From: an uncultured Amylibacter sp.
GTDB lineage: Bacteria > Pseudomonadota > Alphaproteobacteria > Rhodobacterales > Rhodobacteraceae
Assembly (NCBI GenBank): GCA_938001995.1
Contig: CALLAV010000258.1
Span: 1-7,219, forward strand
Length of the DNA stretch: 7,219 bases
Direction of reading: 5' to 3'
Positions 1 to 6,488 of this stretch are shown here, piece after piece (positions within the stretch are counted from its first letter, which is position 1; every line of letters begins with the position of its first letter). The notes beneath the pieces were generated by a model. It saw only the letters and a list, made by a program, of their open reading frames with translations, did no database searches and had not been told where the DNA came from. The translations under genes were made by a program, and so were the position numbers.

Positions 1-900
1 GTTGGGACGTTTCAGTATTTCTTTGCGCGACAGGATACGGAGAGCCTGCGAACGTTGGCGGATTACGTGATTGATCGGCATTATCCTGCGGCGAAAGAGG
101 CGGAAAATCCTCCGCTTGAAATGCTAAACATGGTGATGGAACGTTATGCCAAGCTGATCGCGCAGTGGATGTGTTTGGGATTCATTCACGGTGTAATGAA
201 CACGGATAATGTACAGATAGCAGGGGAGACTATTGATTACGGGCCCTGCGCGTTTATGGACGATTTCCACCCCAATACGGTGTTCAGTTCGATTGATCAG
301 AACGGCCGCTATGCTTGGGTGAATCAACCGAATATCGGAGTCTGGAATATCTCGCGACTCGCAGAGGCATTGCTGCCGATATTGAGTGACGAAGAGGATG
401 CTGCGGTCAAACTGGCAGAGGGAGCTGTTGAAGGGTTTTCAGCGATTTTTAACGATGCACTGAACGAAGGGATTGCGGCTAAACTGGGTATCGCCGTGGA
501 TGCGGCGTTCATGCAGGCGACCTTCAAAGTGATGACGGATCACGGGTGCGATTTCACGTTGTTCTTTGCTGAATTGACGCGGATTGCAGAAGGCGGATCG
601 GACACAGCCTTTGCCGCGCTGTTTGTGACCCCCGAACCTGCACAGGAATGGTTGGACACGTGGCGAGCGATACATGATCCTGCGCTTTTGGCGGACATGA
701 AGACTGCAAATCCAGTCTATATCCCACGAAATCATAGGGTTGAGGAAGCAATCGCAAATGCGCTTAATGGGGATTTCGAGCCGTTTGAGGCTTTGGTTTC
801 CGTGTTGGATCAGCCGTTTGAAACCCGTGACGGATTAGCAAAATACGAAAGGCCACCCTCCGAAGATCAAGTTGTCCATCAAACTTTTTGCGGCACATGA
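1..900 (+). CDS. selO: SelO protein adenylyltransferase (AMPylase), C-terminal part, 5' truncated
   Basis: The reading frame is open from base 1 (first residues VGTFQYFFARQ) to the TGA at 898-900, giving 299 residues. The family is usually about 470-490 residues, so roughly the first 180, including the nucleotide-binding Lys/Glu of the kinase fold, lie outside the window. SelO (YdiU/UPF0061) is a pseudokinase-fold enzyme that transfers AMP from ATP to Ser/Thr/Tyr of other proteins and is linked to oxidative-stress responses. Seen here: the catalytic loop HGVMNTDN (bases 187-210, Asp codon 205-207, Asn codon 208-210), then ten residues after that Asp the metal-binding Asp of TIDYGP (codon 235-237). 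Both match the spacing of characterised SelO proteins. GRYAWVNQPNIGVWNISRL is also typical. The C-terminus is FCGT with Cys third from the end, the position of the redox Cys/Sec of the family. A TTG at 55 is internal, not a start. The downstream hydrolase gene overlaps the stop. Family assignment is very secure; substrates cannot be inferred. Confidence 0.95.
   Translation, partial: VGTFQYFFARQDTESLRTLADYVIDRHYPAAKEAENPPLEMLNMVMERYAKLIAQWMCLGFIHGVMNTDNVQIAGETIDYGPCAFMDDFHPNTVFSSIDQNGRYAWVNQPNIGVWNISRLAEALLPILSDEEDAAVKLAEGAVEGFSAIFNDALNEGIAAKLGIAVDAAFMQATFKVMTDHGCDFTLFFAELTRIAEGGSDTAFAALFVTPEPAQEWLDTWRAIHDPALLADMKTANPVYIPRNHRVEEAIANALNGDFEPFEALVSVLDQPFETRDGLAKYERPPSEDQVVHQTFCGT
897..900 (+). 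promoter_or_regulatory. ATGA stop-start overlap coupling selO to the hydrolase gene
   Basis: The selO stop TGA (898-900) shares two bases with the hydrolase ATG (897-899). The stretch just upstream (bases 878-896) has no purine-rich ribosome-binding site. This suggests that the hydrolase is translated mainly by ribosomes finishing selO. The overlap is seen directly; the coupling is inferred. Confidence 0.6.
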
Positions 901-1811
901 ATTTTAGCACACCTTTGGTTATCCTGCTGGCACTGGTGGTTTGCCTCGTTATCGCGTGGTTCACGCGACAGCCGATGAGCGCGAAGGTCCGACGCAATGC
1001 GCCGGGTGAATTTATCGAAATTGCAGGGGGCGTAATCCACTATCAATGGCACGGCCCTACGACGGGGCCTGTGGTTGTTATGGTCCACGGTCTGACCACG
1101 CCAAGCTTTGTCTGGCGGGATCAAATTCCTGCGCTAACACGTGCAGGATATCGTGTTTTGACGTTCGATCATTTTGGGCGTGGTTACTCGGATCGGCCCG
1201 TCGGACAGCAGGACTTATCCTTCTTTATGAATGAGTTAGAAAGCGTTCTCGACACGCTCAAAGTACGGGCTGGTTATGATCTGCTTGGCTATTCTATGGG
1301 TGGTGGGATTGTAACACAGTTTGCGTCCTTGCGGCGGGACCGCATTCGAAAACTGATCCTAATTGCGCCGATTGGATTTCTGAAAGGACGGCCCAATTGG
1401 GTGGCGCGATGGCCTTTGATCGGGGACCTAGCCATGTTCATGTTTGGCGGCTGGAGCCTGCGGAGTGGCGCAAAAAAGGCAGGATTGGCCGAAGGCGTTG
1501 ATGCCGACATGATTGCAATGCAGCGGCGCGAGACACGATATGCCGGGTATGGCGCTGCGGTTTTAAGCAGCCTACGTCACACTATTTATACGGATCTGCG
1601 GGACGCCCACCGCATTCTAAAAGACCGCGACATGCCTATCCTCGCGCTGTTTGGCAAAGACGATGATGTGGTCCCAATAGACAATGCCATGCGTCTGCGC
1701 GAGGTGAACCGAGACGCGCTAATCGTTGAAATCAAGGGCGCTGGTCACGCGCTGGTCACGACGCATCCTACGCATGTCAACGACGCTATTTTGGCGTTTC
1801 TTCGGGATTGA
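897..1811 (+). CDS. Membrane-anchored alpha/beta-fold hydrolase
   Basis: A 304-residue protein. Residues 6-22 (LVILLALVVCLVIAWF) form one hydrophobic segment followed by Arg/Lys, so it is probably an inner-membrane anchor or uncleaved signal. The hydrolase domain starts near residue 38. It shows the oxyanion-side HG at 64-65, the nucleophile elbow GYSMGG at 131-136 (Ser133, bases 1293-1295), the acid in FGKDDDVVP (probably Asp256) and the catalytic His284 in GAGHAL. Residues about 160-235 are the variable cap. The triad looks intact, so this is probably an active hydrolase of the MhpC/epoxide-hydrolase-like superfamily; the substrate cannot be told. I chose ATG 897 over the in-frame TTG 888 because it forms an ATGA overlap with the selO stop and starts just before the hydrophobic segment. 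No clear Shine-Dalgarno precedes it, which suggests translation by reinitiation after selO. The 3' end overlaps the convergent hemY gene. Confidence 0.9.
   Translation: MNFSTPLVILLALVVCLVIAWFTRQPMSAKVRRNAPGEFIEIAGGVIHYQWHGPTTGPVVVMVHGLTTPSFVWRDQIPALTRAGYRVLTFDHFGRGYSDRPVGQQDLSFFMNELESVLDTLKVRAGYDLLGYSMGGGIVTQFASLRRDRIRKLILIAPIGFLKGRPNWVARWPLIGDLAMFMFGGWSLRSGAKKAGLAEGVDADMIAMQRRETRYAGYGAAVLSSLRHTIYTDLRDAHRILKDRDMPILALFGKDDDVVPIDNAMRLREVNRDALIVEIKGAGHALVTTHPTHVNDAILAFLRD
1786..1811. other. 26-base convergent 3' overlap of the hydrolase gene and hemY
   Basis: The hydrolase ends with TGA at 1809-1811 on the plus strand. The hemY stop, read from the minus strand, is at 1786-1788. The last eight or so codons of each gene are therefore encoded on both strands. 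There is no intergenic space for a conventional bidirectional terminator, and I found only 4-base stems nearby. Transcripts from the two operons must overlap at their 3' ends or stop inside the partner gene. Confidence 0.85.
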
Positions 1812-3204
1812 CCACGTCTGGTTCGGCCTCTAGCGATCCCGTCATCAGCGGCAGCATGGTCGTGTTCTCTGCCAGATCATCGCTCTCTGGCGGGGTCTTC
1901 CAATCCATCGCATCAAAGCTGGCACAATTGTCGCATTTTGGCGCCCATGTGGTGTGGATTTTGTTGCAGTTACCGCAAATCCACTGCGGACCACGGGATG
2001 CCGAAAGAGCCTTGGTCAGCCAGCCGCGCACGACGACATCTTCTGCGCCTTCGCCCTTTTCAATTGCCGCCATAATAGCAAGCGAGCGAGCCGTTGGCTC
2101 TGCTTCTGCTAAAGTTCCGATCGCGCGGCGTGCGCCTGGAAAATCTTCGGCATTGAGCATGAGTTCTGCTTGCAACATGCGGGCCTCTGCATTGTCGGAA
2201 TTGGCCCGAAGCAACTGATTGAATCGTTTCAAACGCGCCGCAGGAGTTTCATCGGGTTCGATGTCCGCAAACGCACTGGCAAGATCGGGATGGGGTTTGC
2301 TGCCCCACGCCTTTTTCAAAACCTTTGCAGCCGCCCGCTTGTTGTTATCAAGCAGATGCATTTCAGATGCTAAAACAGCGGCAGGAATAAGATCAGGTGA
2401 CAAAGCATTTGCCTGAAGCGCGGCTTGCTTCCCTGTTGGGATTTCGCCGTCATCCAACAAGCGACGCGCATCTGCAAGCGACAGAACCGCATCACGGCGG
2501 CGACCCACATCGCGGGGTAAAGTGTTCGCTTTAACTTTAGCTTCGATGGTTTTGCGCGCGCCTGACCATTCTTGCTTTTCCGTCTGAAGAGAGAACAAGG
2601 TTTCAAGCGTGGCATCATGCGCGGGGCGCAGAGCGAACGCTTTTTCCGCCAGCTTTAACGCGGTATCCGTGTCGCCTTCAGCAAGTTTTTGTTTCATCAA
2701 ACCTTGCACACCGACGAACCGCGTACGGTCGTTTTGCAGTAGGTTTTTATAGTATTTCAGCGCACGTTTCGTGTCGCCTGACATTTCGGCAGCTTGAGCG
2801 CTGATCAGTTGAGTCAATTCGGGACGTTCCAGATAGCGTTCGGCTTTGGCGGCCTTTTGCGAGGCTGTTTTGCCTTCACCAGCGGCCAATGCGACCATGC
2901 CGTCAGCCAGAGCTTCAAAGCCTTTACGCTCGCGGTTGCGCGTGAAATAGCGGGACACTGCGGTTTCATCCCCGTTGAAGAATTTGAAGACCGCGACCAG
3001 CAATCCGAACAGTTTGAACGCGACCCAAACAGCGATCATAAACGCCACAAGACCGATCAAACCTGCGATGGGTGTAAAGCGATGTTCTTCGCCATTAAAT
3101 GAGAGTTTCACCTCGCCGCCTGCTTCGATCAGGTAGGAACCAGCAAAGGCCGCAGCCACGATGAGCGCGATGAAAAAGACGATACGAATCAGGGACAGCA
3201 GCAT
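1786..3204 (-). CDS. hemY: HemY-family TPR inner-membrane protein with C-terminal zinc ribbon
   Basis: A 472-residue protein starting at ATG 3204 and ending at TAG 1786-1788. Residues about 4-26 and 44-72 are two transmembrane segments, the HemY_N arrangement also found in E. coli HemY. The rest is helical, with TPR-like stretches (about 130-160 and 166-196, e.g. DTKRALKYYKNLL and DTDTALKLAEKAFALRP) and more repeats to about residue 380. After residue 400 comes a four-cysteine module, Cys410-x2-Cys413-x10-Cys424-x2-Cys427, followed by an acidic tail; the spacing resembles the rubredoxin-like domain of LapB (YciM). This is the proteobacterial HemY family linked to late heme metabolism by genome context, and is unrelated to the Bacillus protoporphyrinogen oxidase also called HemY. 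Its biochemical role is not settled; a scaffold in the inner membrane is a reasonable inference. The gene follows mic60 by 15 bases, so the two are almost surely cotranscribed. A weak AAAGAAAG lies upstream of the ATG. Confidence 0.9.
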   Translation of the reverse strand: MLLSLIRIVFFIALIVAAAFAGSYLIEAGGEVKLSFNGEEHRFTPIAGLIGLVAFMIAVWVAFKLFGLLVAVFKFFNGDETAVSRYFTRNRERKGFEALADGMVALAAGEGKTASQKAAKAERYLERPELTQLISAQAAEMSGDTKRALKYYKNLLQNDRTRFVGVQGLMKQKLAEGDTDTALKLAEKAFALRPAHDATLETLFSLQTEKQEWSGARKTIEAKVKANTLPRDVGRRRDAVLSLADARRLLDDGEIPTGKQAALQANALSPDLIPAAVLASEMHLLDNNKRAAAKVLKKAWGSKPHPDLASAFADIEPDETPAARLKRFNQLLRANSDNAEARMLQAELMLNAEDFPGARRAIGTLAEAEPTARSLAIMAAIEKGEGAEDVVVRGWLTKALSASRGPQWICGNCNKIHTTWAPKCDNCASFDAMDWKTPPESDDLAENTTMLPLMTGSLEAEPDVVNPEETPK

Positions 3205-3219
3205 GTGTCGCGCTTTCTT

Positions 3220-4521
3220 TTAGGATGCGCCAAGGGCGGCAGAGAGGTCTTTGAGGTCGGACTGCGCGGCGGCAAGTGCGCCGAGTTTCGCGATCCAGCC
3301 AGACATGGCAGATTTAGCCGCGTCTGGCAGGCTGTTCGCTTCGGTTAGCGCAGCATCAAGACGGCGGTTCACAAGATCGTCTTCGACGCGGGACAATATG
3401 GCGTCTGTTTCGGGGCCTTCTTTGCGTTCTAGCGAACGGGTACCGACTTGCGATTTGAAAAAGGCGCCAAATTTGCTGATGGAACCATCGTCTGCTTTTG
3501 CCTGTATGTCAGCACGAAGCGCGTTGTGCGCGGCGTCAGAAAACCCGTTGCGCAGCGTTGTCCAAGACGCCGTGCCGTTTTCGGCAACAGCCGCAAGGCC
3601 AGCAGGAATTTCTGCACCTGTCACACTCGCCAATGCATCAAGGGACGCTTTAAATGGTCCGCCTGTGTCTAACGCAGCAGCAATATCCGTCAGGTTTTTC
3701 TTTGTTGCAGTGGAAGCAACTTGTTCGGATGCCTCTTTTTGCGCTTCTTCCACGCGACGGGCCGATGCGGATGCGGCTTCTTCAACCTTTTGGCTCAATG
3801 CGCCATTTTTGGCGGCGAGGTCAGCAACTTGTGCCTTCAATCCTTCAAGCACGGCTTGATAGCCAGAAAGCTTGCTTGCGGCTTCTTCTGAAAGGGTCGC
3901 GCCATTTTCAGTGATTTGCAGCGACAAGCGTTCACCAACCGCGGCGAGTTCGGCATTCAACCCTTCCACTTGGGATTCCAGCGACGCGATGCGGGCCTCA
4001 ATATCTTGACCATCCGTGGCGGCAAGCGTGTCTTTGATTGTTGCCAATTCTTCGGCTTGCGTCGCCGCATAGGCTGCAATGGCTTCGTCTATCGCTTCTT
4101 TTTCAACGCCGCGATTTTTCGGCATGGCTTCGATGCGTGCGGTCAATTCCGTGCGCAATGCCTCGATATCGGCGCGCGTCTCGGATTTACCTGGCATCAG
4201 AAATTCCGCGACAGGGGCAAGGCCTGCAGGCAACATCGGCGCCAACTTTGGTGCGCCCCATAGTGCAATGGCAATACCGACAAAGATTAGAAACAATCCG
4301 CGCAACACACGCGCGGCAAGTGAGGCGCGAACTTCTTCTTCTTCAACCACAGCTTCGGGTTCAGGCTCGAGTTCAGCGGCAACCTCTTCCACGCCTTCTT
4401 CAACCGGTTCCACGGTTTCTTCTAGCGTTTCTTCAACAGCGTCTGTCACGTCTTCAGCCGTTGCGGCATCCACAACTTCTGCATCTTCGATTTTCGATGA
4501 TTTATTCGGTTTTTTAGCCAC
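3220..4521 (-). CDS. mic60: Mic60/mitofilin-like inner-membrane protein (COG4223 type)
   Basis: A 433-residue protein from a GTG start at 4521 to TAA at 3220-3222. An acidic N-terminal tail (residues 11-64 hold 24 Asp/Glu and no Lys/Arg) is followed by one transmembrane helix at about 70-90 (VLRGLFLIFVGIAIALW). A long coiled-coil region covers about 115-270, rich in Ala, Glu, Leu and Lys. A conserved C-terminal domain covers about 285-433 (GPFKASLDAL, IPAGLAAVAENG, RSLERKEG, AILSRVEDDL). Anchor, coiled coil and C-terminal mitofilin-type domain are the architecture of alphaproteobacterial Mic60, the bacterial counterpart of the mitochondrial crista-junction protein, which helps bend or tether inner and intracytoplasmic membranes to the outer membrane. 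Its place between hemD and hemY is the usual one in alphaproteobacteria. The GTG start is supported by the lysine-rich opening MAKKPNK and an AGGG about 13 bases upstream; no in-frame ATG fits better. The name rests on architecture and context more than on invariant residues. Confidence 0.87.
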   Translation of the reverse strand: MAKKPNKSSKIEDAEVVDAATAEDVTDAVEETLEETVEPVEEGVEEVAAELEPEPEAVVEEEEVRASLAARVLRGLFLIFVGIAIALWGAPKLAPMLPAGLAPVAEFLMPGKSETRADIEALRTELTARIEAMPKNRGVEKEAIDEAIAAYAATQAEELATIKDTLAATDGQDIEARIASLESQVEGLNAELAAVGERLSLQITENGATLSEEAASKLSGYQAVLEGLKAQVADLAAKNGALSQKVEEAASASARRVEEAQKEASEQVASTATKKNLTDIAAALDTGGPFKASLDALASVTGAEIPAGLAAVAENGTASWTTLRNGFSDAAHNALRADIQAKADDGSISKFGAFFKSQVGTRSLERKEGPETDAILSRVEDDLVNRRLDAALTEANSLPDAAKSAMSGWIAKLGALAAAQSDLKDLSAALGAS

Positions 4522-4625
4522 GCGTCGAAAGCCCTGTTTTAAAACTGGAAAGATTCCCCTGCCAAGAAGTTAAGCACTGCGGGTCGCGGTCTCAACCCCA
4601 ATGCGCAAACTGCGGTAAAATCGCG
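4522..4625 (-). promoter_or_regulatory. hemD-mic60 spacer with a candidate internal promoter
   Basis: This 104-base gap is the only sizeable spacer in the hemD-mic60-hemY cluster. Read on the minus strand it contains TTGAGA (plus-strand 4590-4595), a 17-base spacer and TAACTT (4567-4572). The -35 box is five of six to consensus, the -10 box weak, and the predicted start falls near 4560, about 40 bases ahead of the mic60 GTG. The 10-base palindrome GTTTTAAAAC (4536-4545) lies in the would-be leader. No convincing hairpin-plus-T terminator for hemD was seen. This may let mic60-hemY be expressed apart from hemD, but short boxes like these arise by chance. Confidence 0.3.
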
Positions 4626-5321
4626 CTATAAAAGATCAGAAATTGCCGAGATCATAGCGTCCCGTGTGGGGCCCGTGGCCAAGATTTGTGCAGCATTTGT
4701 ATGGGATAGCGGTGCACGGGCATTTTCAGAGATAAAAACAAAGGTTACTGCGGACAGGTCCAGTTCAGCGGTTTGATCCGCAAAAATGCGAGCCGTGTTG
4801 GGCGATGACACAGGTACAATCGTAGGGTATTTGAGAGCCGAAAGTGCCTTATTTGTAAGGGCTTGGGGGCTTTGTTCGTACACCACGCAGCGTTGTGTGA
4901 CATACCCCAATTCACACAATTGTCCATCAATGTCATGTGCAACCATTGCGCCGCAAACGTAAATTAGTGGGCCTTTTGCAGGGTCTGCGACAGAGCCCGC
5001 AAGTTTCAGCAAATCGGAAGCCGTCCCCCCAGCAGATTGCGCAGTAAAACCAGCGTCTTTTGCTGCATTTGCGGTGGTATCACCCACACATAATGCGGGA
5101 ATCGTTCGGTTTTCGGTTTGGTCCGCAAAAAATTTCACGCCGTTGACTGAGGAAAACAACAAGAATTGCGCTTGTTTTGGCGGCTCGGCAGCGACGCTGT
5201 GGGTTTCGATCACAGGAGAGTAGAGCGTGGTGGGCATTTTACCAGTGAGCGATGTAAGAGCTTGCACGAAATCCATGGCTTGGGCCAATGGGCGGATCAT
5301 CAAGAGGGTCGGATTGGGCAT
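4626..5321 (-). CDS. hemD: Uroporphyrinogen-III synthase
   Basis: A 231-residue protein, normal length for the family. HemD closes hydroxymethylbilane to uroporphyrinogen III with inversion of ring D, in the cytoplasm, on the route to heme, siroheme, cobalamin and bacteriochlorophyll. The family is poorly conserved, but its landmarks are present: IRP near the N-terminus (residues 9-11), FSSVNGV at 56-62, CVGDTTA at 78-84, GGTASDLL at 98-105, the [14 protein letters not shown] segment at 139-152, [10 protein letters not shown] at 171-180 and a C-terminal APT-like ATGPTRDAM at 215-223. I chose ATG 5321 because the family alignment begins there; upstream in-frame codons to 5579 run antisense into tsaD and read as non-protein. 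No strong Shine-Dalgarno is visible. hemD heads the minus-strand cluster with mic60 and hemY. No hemC, its direct pathway partner, lies in the window. Confidence 0.88.
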   Translation of the reverse strand: MPNPTLLMIRPLAQAMDFVQALTSLTGKMPTTLYSPVIETHSVAAEPPKQAQFLLFSSVNGVKFFADQTENRTIPALCVGDTTANAAKDAGFTAQSAGGTASDLLKLAGSVADPAKGPLIYVCGAMVAHDIDGQLCELGYVTQRCVVYEQSPQALTNKALSALKYPTIVPVSSPNTARIFADQTAELDLSAVTFVFISENARAPLSHTNAAQILATGPTRDAMISAISDLL

Positions 5322-5402
5322 GTTGACGATGGAACCATTGCTGTGTCTGGGTGCAAATGTTACCTGCAAGGTCAAGCAAACCACGGCGAGCGGCGATTGG
5401 CA
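5322..5402. promoter_or_regulatory. Divergent hemD / tsaD intergenic region
   Basis: These 81 bases separate the hemD and tsaD start codons, so promoters for both directions are expected here or just inside the partner gene. On the plus strand TTGACG occurs at 5323-5328, and on the minus strand TTGACC lies at plus-strand 5369-5374; neither has a good -10 box at 16-18 bases. A short direct repeat TGCAA occurs at 5352-5356 and 5365-5369. No FNR-type or CrtJ-type palindrome was found. The position is clear, but the exact elements are not resolved. Confidence 0.4.
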
Positions 5403-6488
5403 ATGACGCAGATTTACACGATTCTTGGGATTGAGAGCAGTTGCGATGATACGGCTGCGGCTGTTGTGCGCGGATCTGTTGGCGTCGCAGGTGATGTGTT
5501 GTCGTCTGTGGTCTGGGGTCAAGAGACCTTGCACGCCGATTTCGGCGGCGTGGTACCAGAGATTGCGGCCCGCGCTCATGCGGAGCGGCTGGATCTGTGC
5601 GTGGAACGCGCGTTGGCGGAAGCTGGTCTTGCGTTGGCGGATGTGGATGCGATTGCGGTGACGTCTGGACCTGGGCTGATTGGCGGTGTGATTAGCGGTG
5701 TGATGTGCGCCAAAGGGCTGTCGATTGGATCGGGTAAGCCGTTACTGGGGGTGAATCATCTGGCGGGCCATGCGCTGACGCCGCGTATGACAGATGGGGT
5801 AGCCTATCCATATTTGATGCTGCTGGTGTCTGGTGGGCATTGTCAGTTTCTGGGCGTGCATGGGCCTGATGAATTTACGCGGATGGGCGGCACGATTGAT
5901 GACGCCCCTGGTGAGGCGTTTGATAAATCGGCGAAGCTGTTGGGCCTTGGGTATCCAGGAGGGCCGTTGATTGAACGGGAGGCGTTGGAGGGCGATGCCA
6001 AGCGGTTTAAGTTTCCACGTCCGCTGTTAGATCGGCCTGATATGGATATGTCGTTTTCTGGGCTGAAGACTGCGTTGCGACGGGCGCGGGATGCGATGAT
6101 TGCGGAAAAAGGTGGGATCACGGTGCAGGATCGGCGGGATTTATGCGCGAGTTTTCAGGTGGCTGTGGCGGATACGCTGGCCGAGAAAACGCGCCGCGCC
6201 TGTAAGGCGTTTGGGTCGCAGACAACGTTGGCAGTTGCAGGTGGTGTGGCGGCGAATTCGGTTATTCGGGCCAGCCTGCAAGATGTGGCGGATGAGCAAG
6301 GGTTTCAGTTTTTAGCCCCGCCGTTGAAGTATTGCACGGACAACGCGGCAATGATTGCGTGGGCGGGTTTGGAGCGATTTGCAGCGGGCCATTCGGATGA
6401 CATGAGCCTATCGGCGCGGCCCCGTTGGCCGCTGGATCGGACGGCTGCGCCGATGCTGGGGTCAGGGAAAAAGGGGGCCAAGGCATGA
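5403..6488 (+). CDS. tsaD: tRNA N6-adenosine threonylcarbamoyltransferase TsaD
   Basis: A complete 361-residue protein. TsaD, working with TsaB and TsaE, transfers threonylcarbamoyl from threonylcarbamoyl-AMP to A37 of tRNAs that read ANN codons, giving t6A, which is needed for accurate decoding and is nearly universal. The ASKHA-fold motifs are intact: [11 protein letters not shown] at residues 7-17, VPEIAARAH at 51-59, TSGPGLIGG at 87-95, the metal-binding NHLAGH with His119 and His123, LLVSGGH at 140-146, [10 protein letters not shown] at 166-175, YPGGP at 184-188, [10 protein letters not shown] at 277-286, and [10 protein letters not shown] with metal ligand Asp313. ATG 5403 places the GIESSCDDT motif a few residues from the N-terminus as in the family; the longer in-frame extension to 5166 is antisense hemD and was rejected. 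A short Lys-rich tail ends the protein. gpsA overlaps the stop, so the two form an operon divergent from hemD. Confidence 0.97.
   Translation: MTQIYTILGIESSCDDTAAAVVRGSVGVAGDVLSSVVWGQETLHADFGGVVPEIAARAHAERLDLCVERALAEAGLALADVDAIAVTSGPGLIGGVISGVMCAKGLSIGSGKPLLGVNHLAGHALTPRMTDGVAYPYLMLLVSGGHCQFLGVHGPDEFTRMGGTIDDAPGEAFDKSAKLLGLGYPGGPLIEREALEGDAKRFKFPRPLLDRPDMDMSFSGLKTALRRARDAMIAEKGGITVQDRRDLCASFQVAVADTLAEKTRRACKAFGSQTTLAVAGGVAANSVIRASLQDVADEQGFQFLAPPLKYCTDNAAMIAWAGLERFAAGHSDDMSLSARPRWPLDRTAAPMLGSGKKGAKA

Noticed and set aside
1783..1797. Hairpin ACGC-loop-GCGT near the convergent stops as a terminator
   Set aside because: Only a 4-base stem with a 7-base loop and no following T-run that would support intrinsic termination.
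1808..2218. A 136-residue plus-strand frame just after the hydrolase stop
   Set aside because: It lies wholly antisense to the HemY C-terminal region, including its zinc ribbon, and is Ser/Ala-rich without domain features.
3251..4573. Plus-strand open frames of up to 202 residues opposite mic60
   Set aside because: They are low-complexity Ser/Ala/Arg-rich shadows of an Ala/Glu-rich coiled-coil gene with no recognisable motifs or ribosome-binding sites.
4602..4616. Small inverted repeat CGCA-AAC-TGCG after hemD
   Set aside because: A 4-base stem without a U-tract is too weak to call a terminator.
5166..5402. N-terminal extension of TsaD by 79 residues
   Set aside because: It runs through the antisense of hemD, and TsaD homologues start a few residues before the GIESSCDDT motif, which fits ATG 5403.
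5322..5579. N-terminal extension of HemD by 86 residues up to an in-frame ATG at 5579
   Set aside because: It is antisense to the well-defined start of tsaD, and the HemD family begins at the [11 protein letters not shown] segment encoded from 5321.
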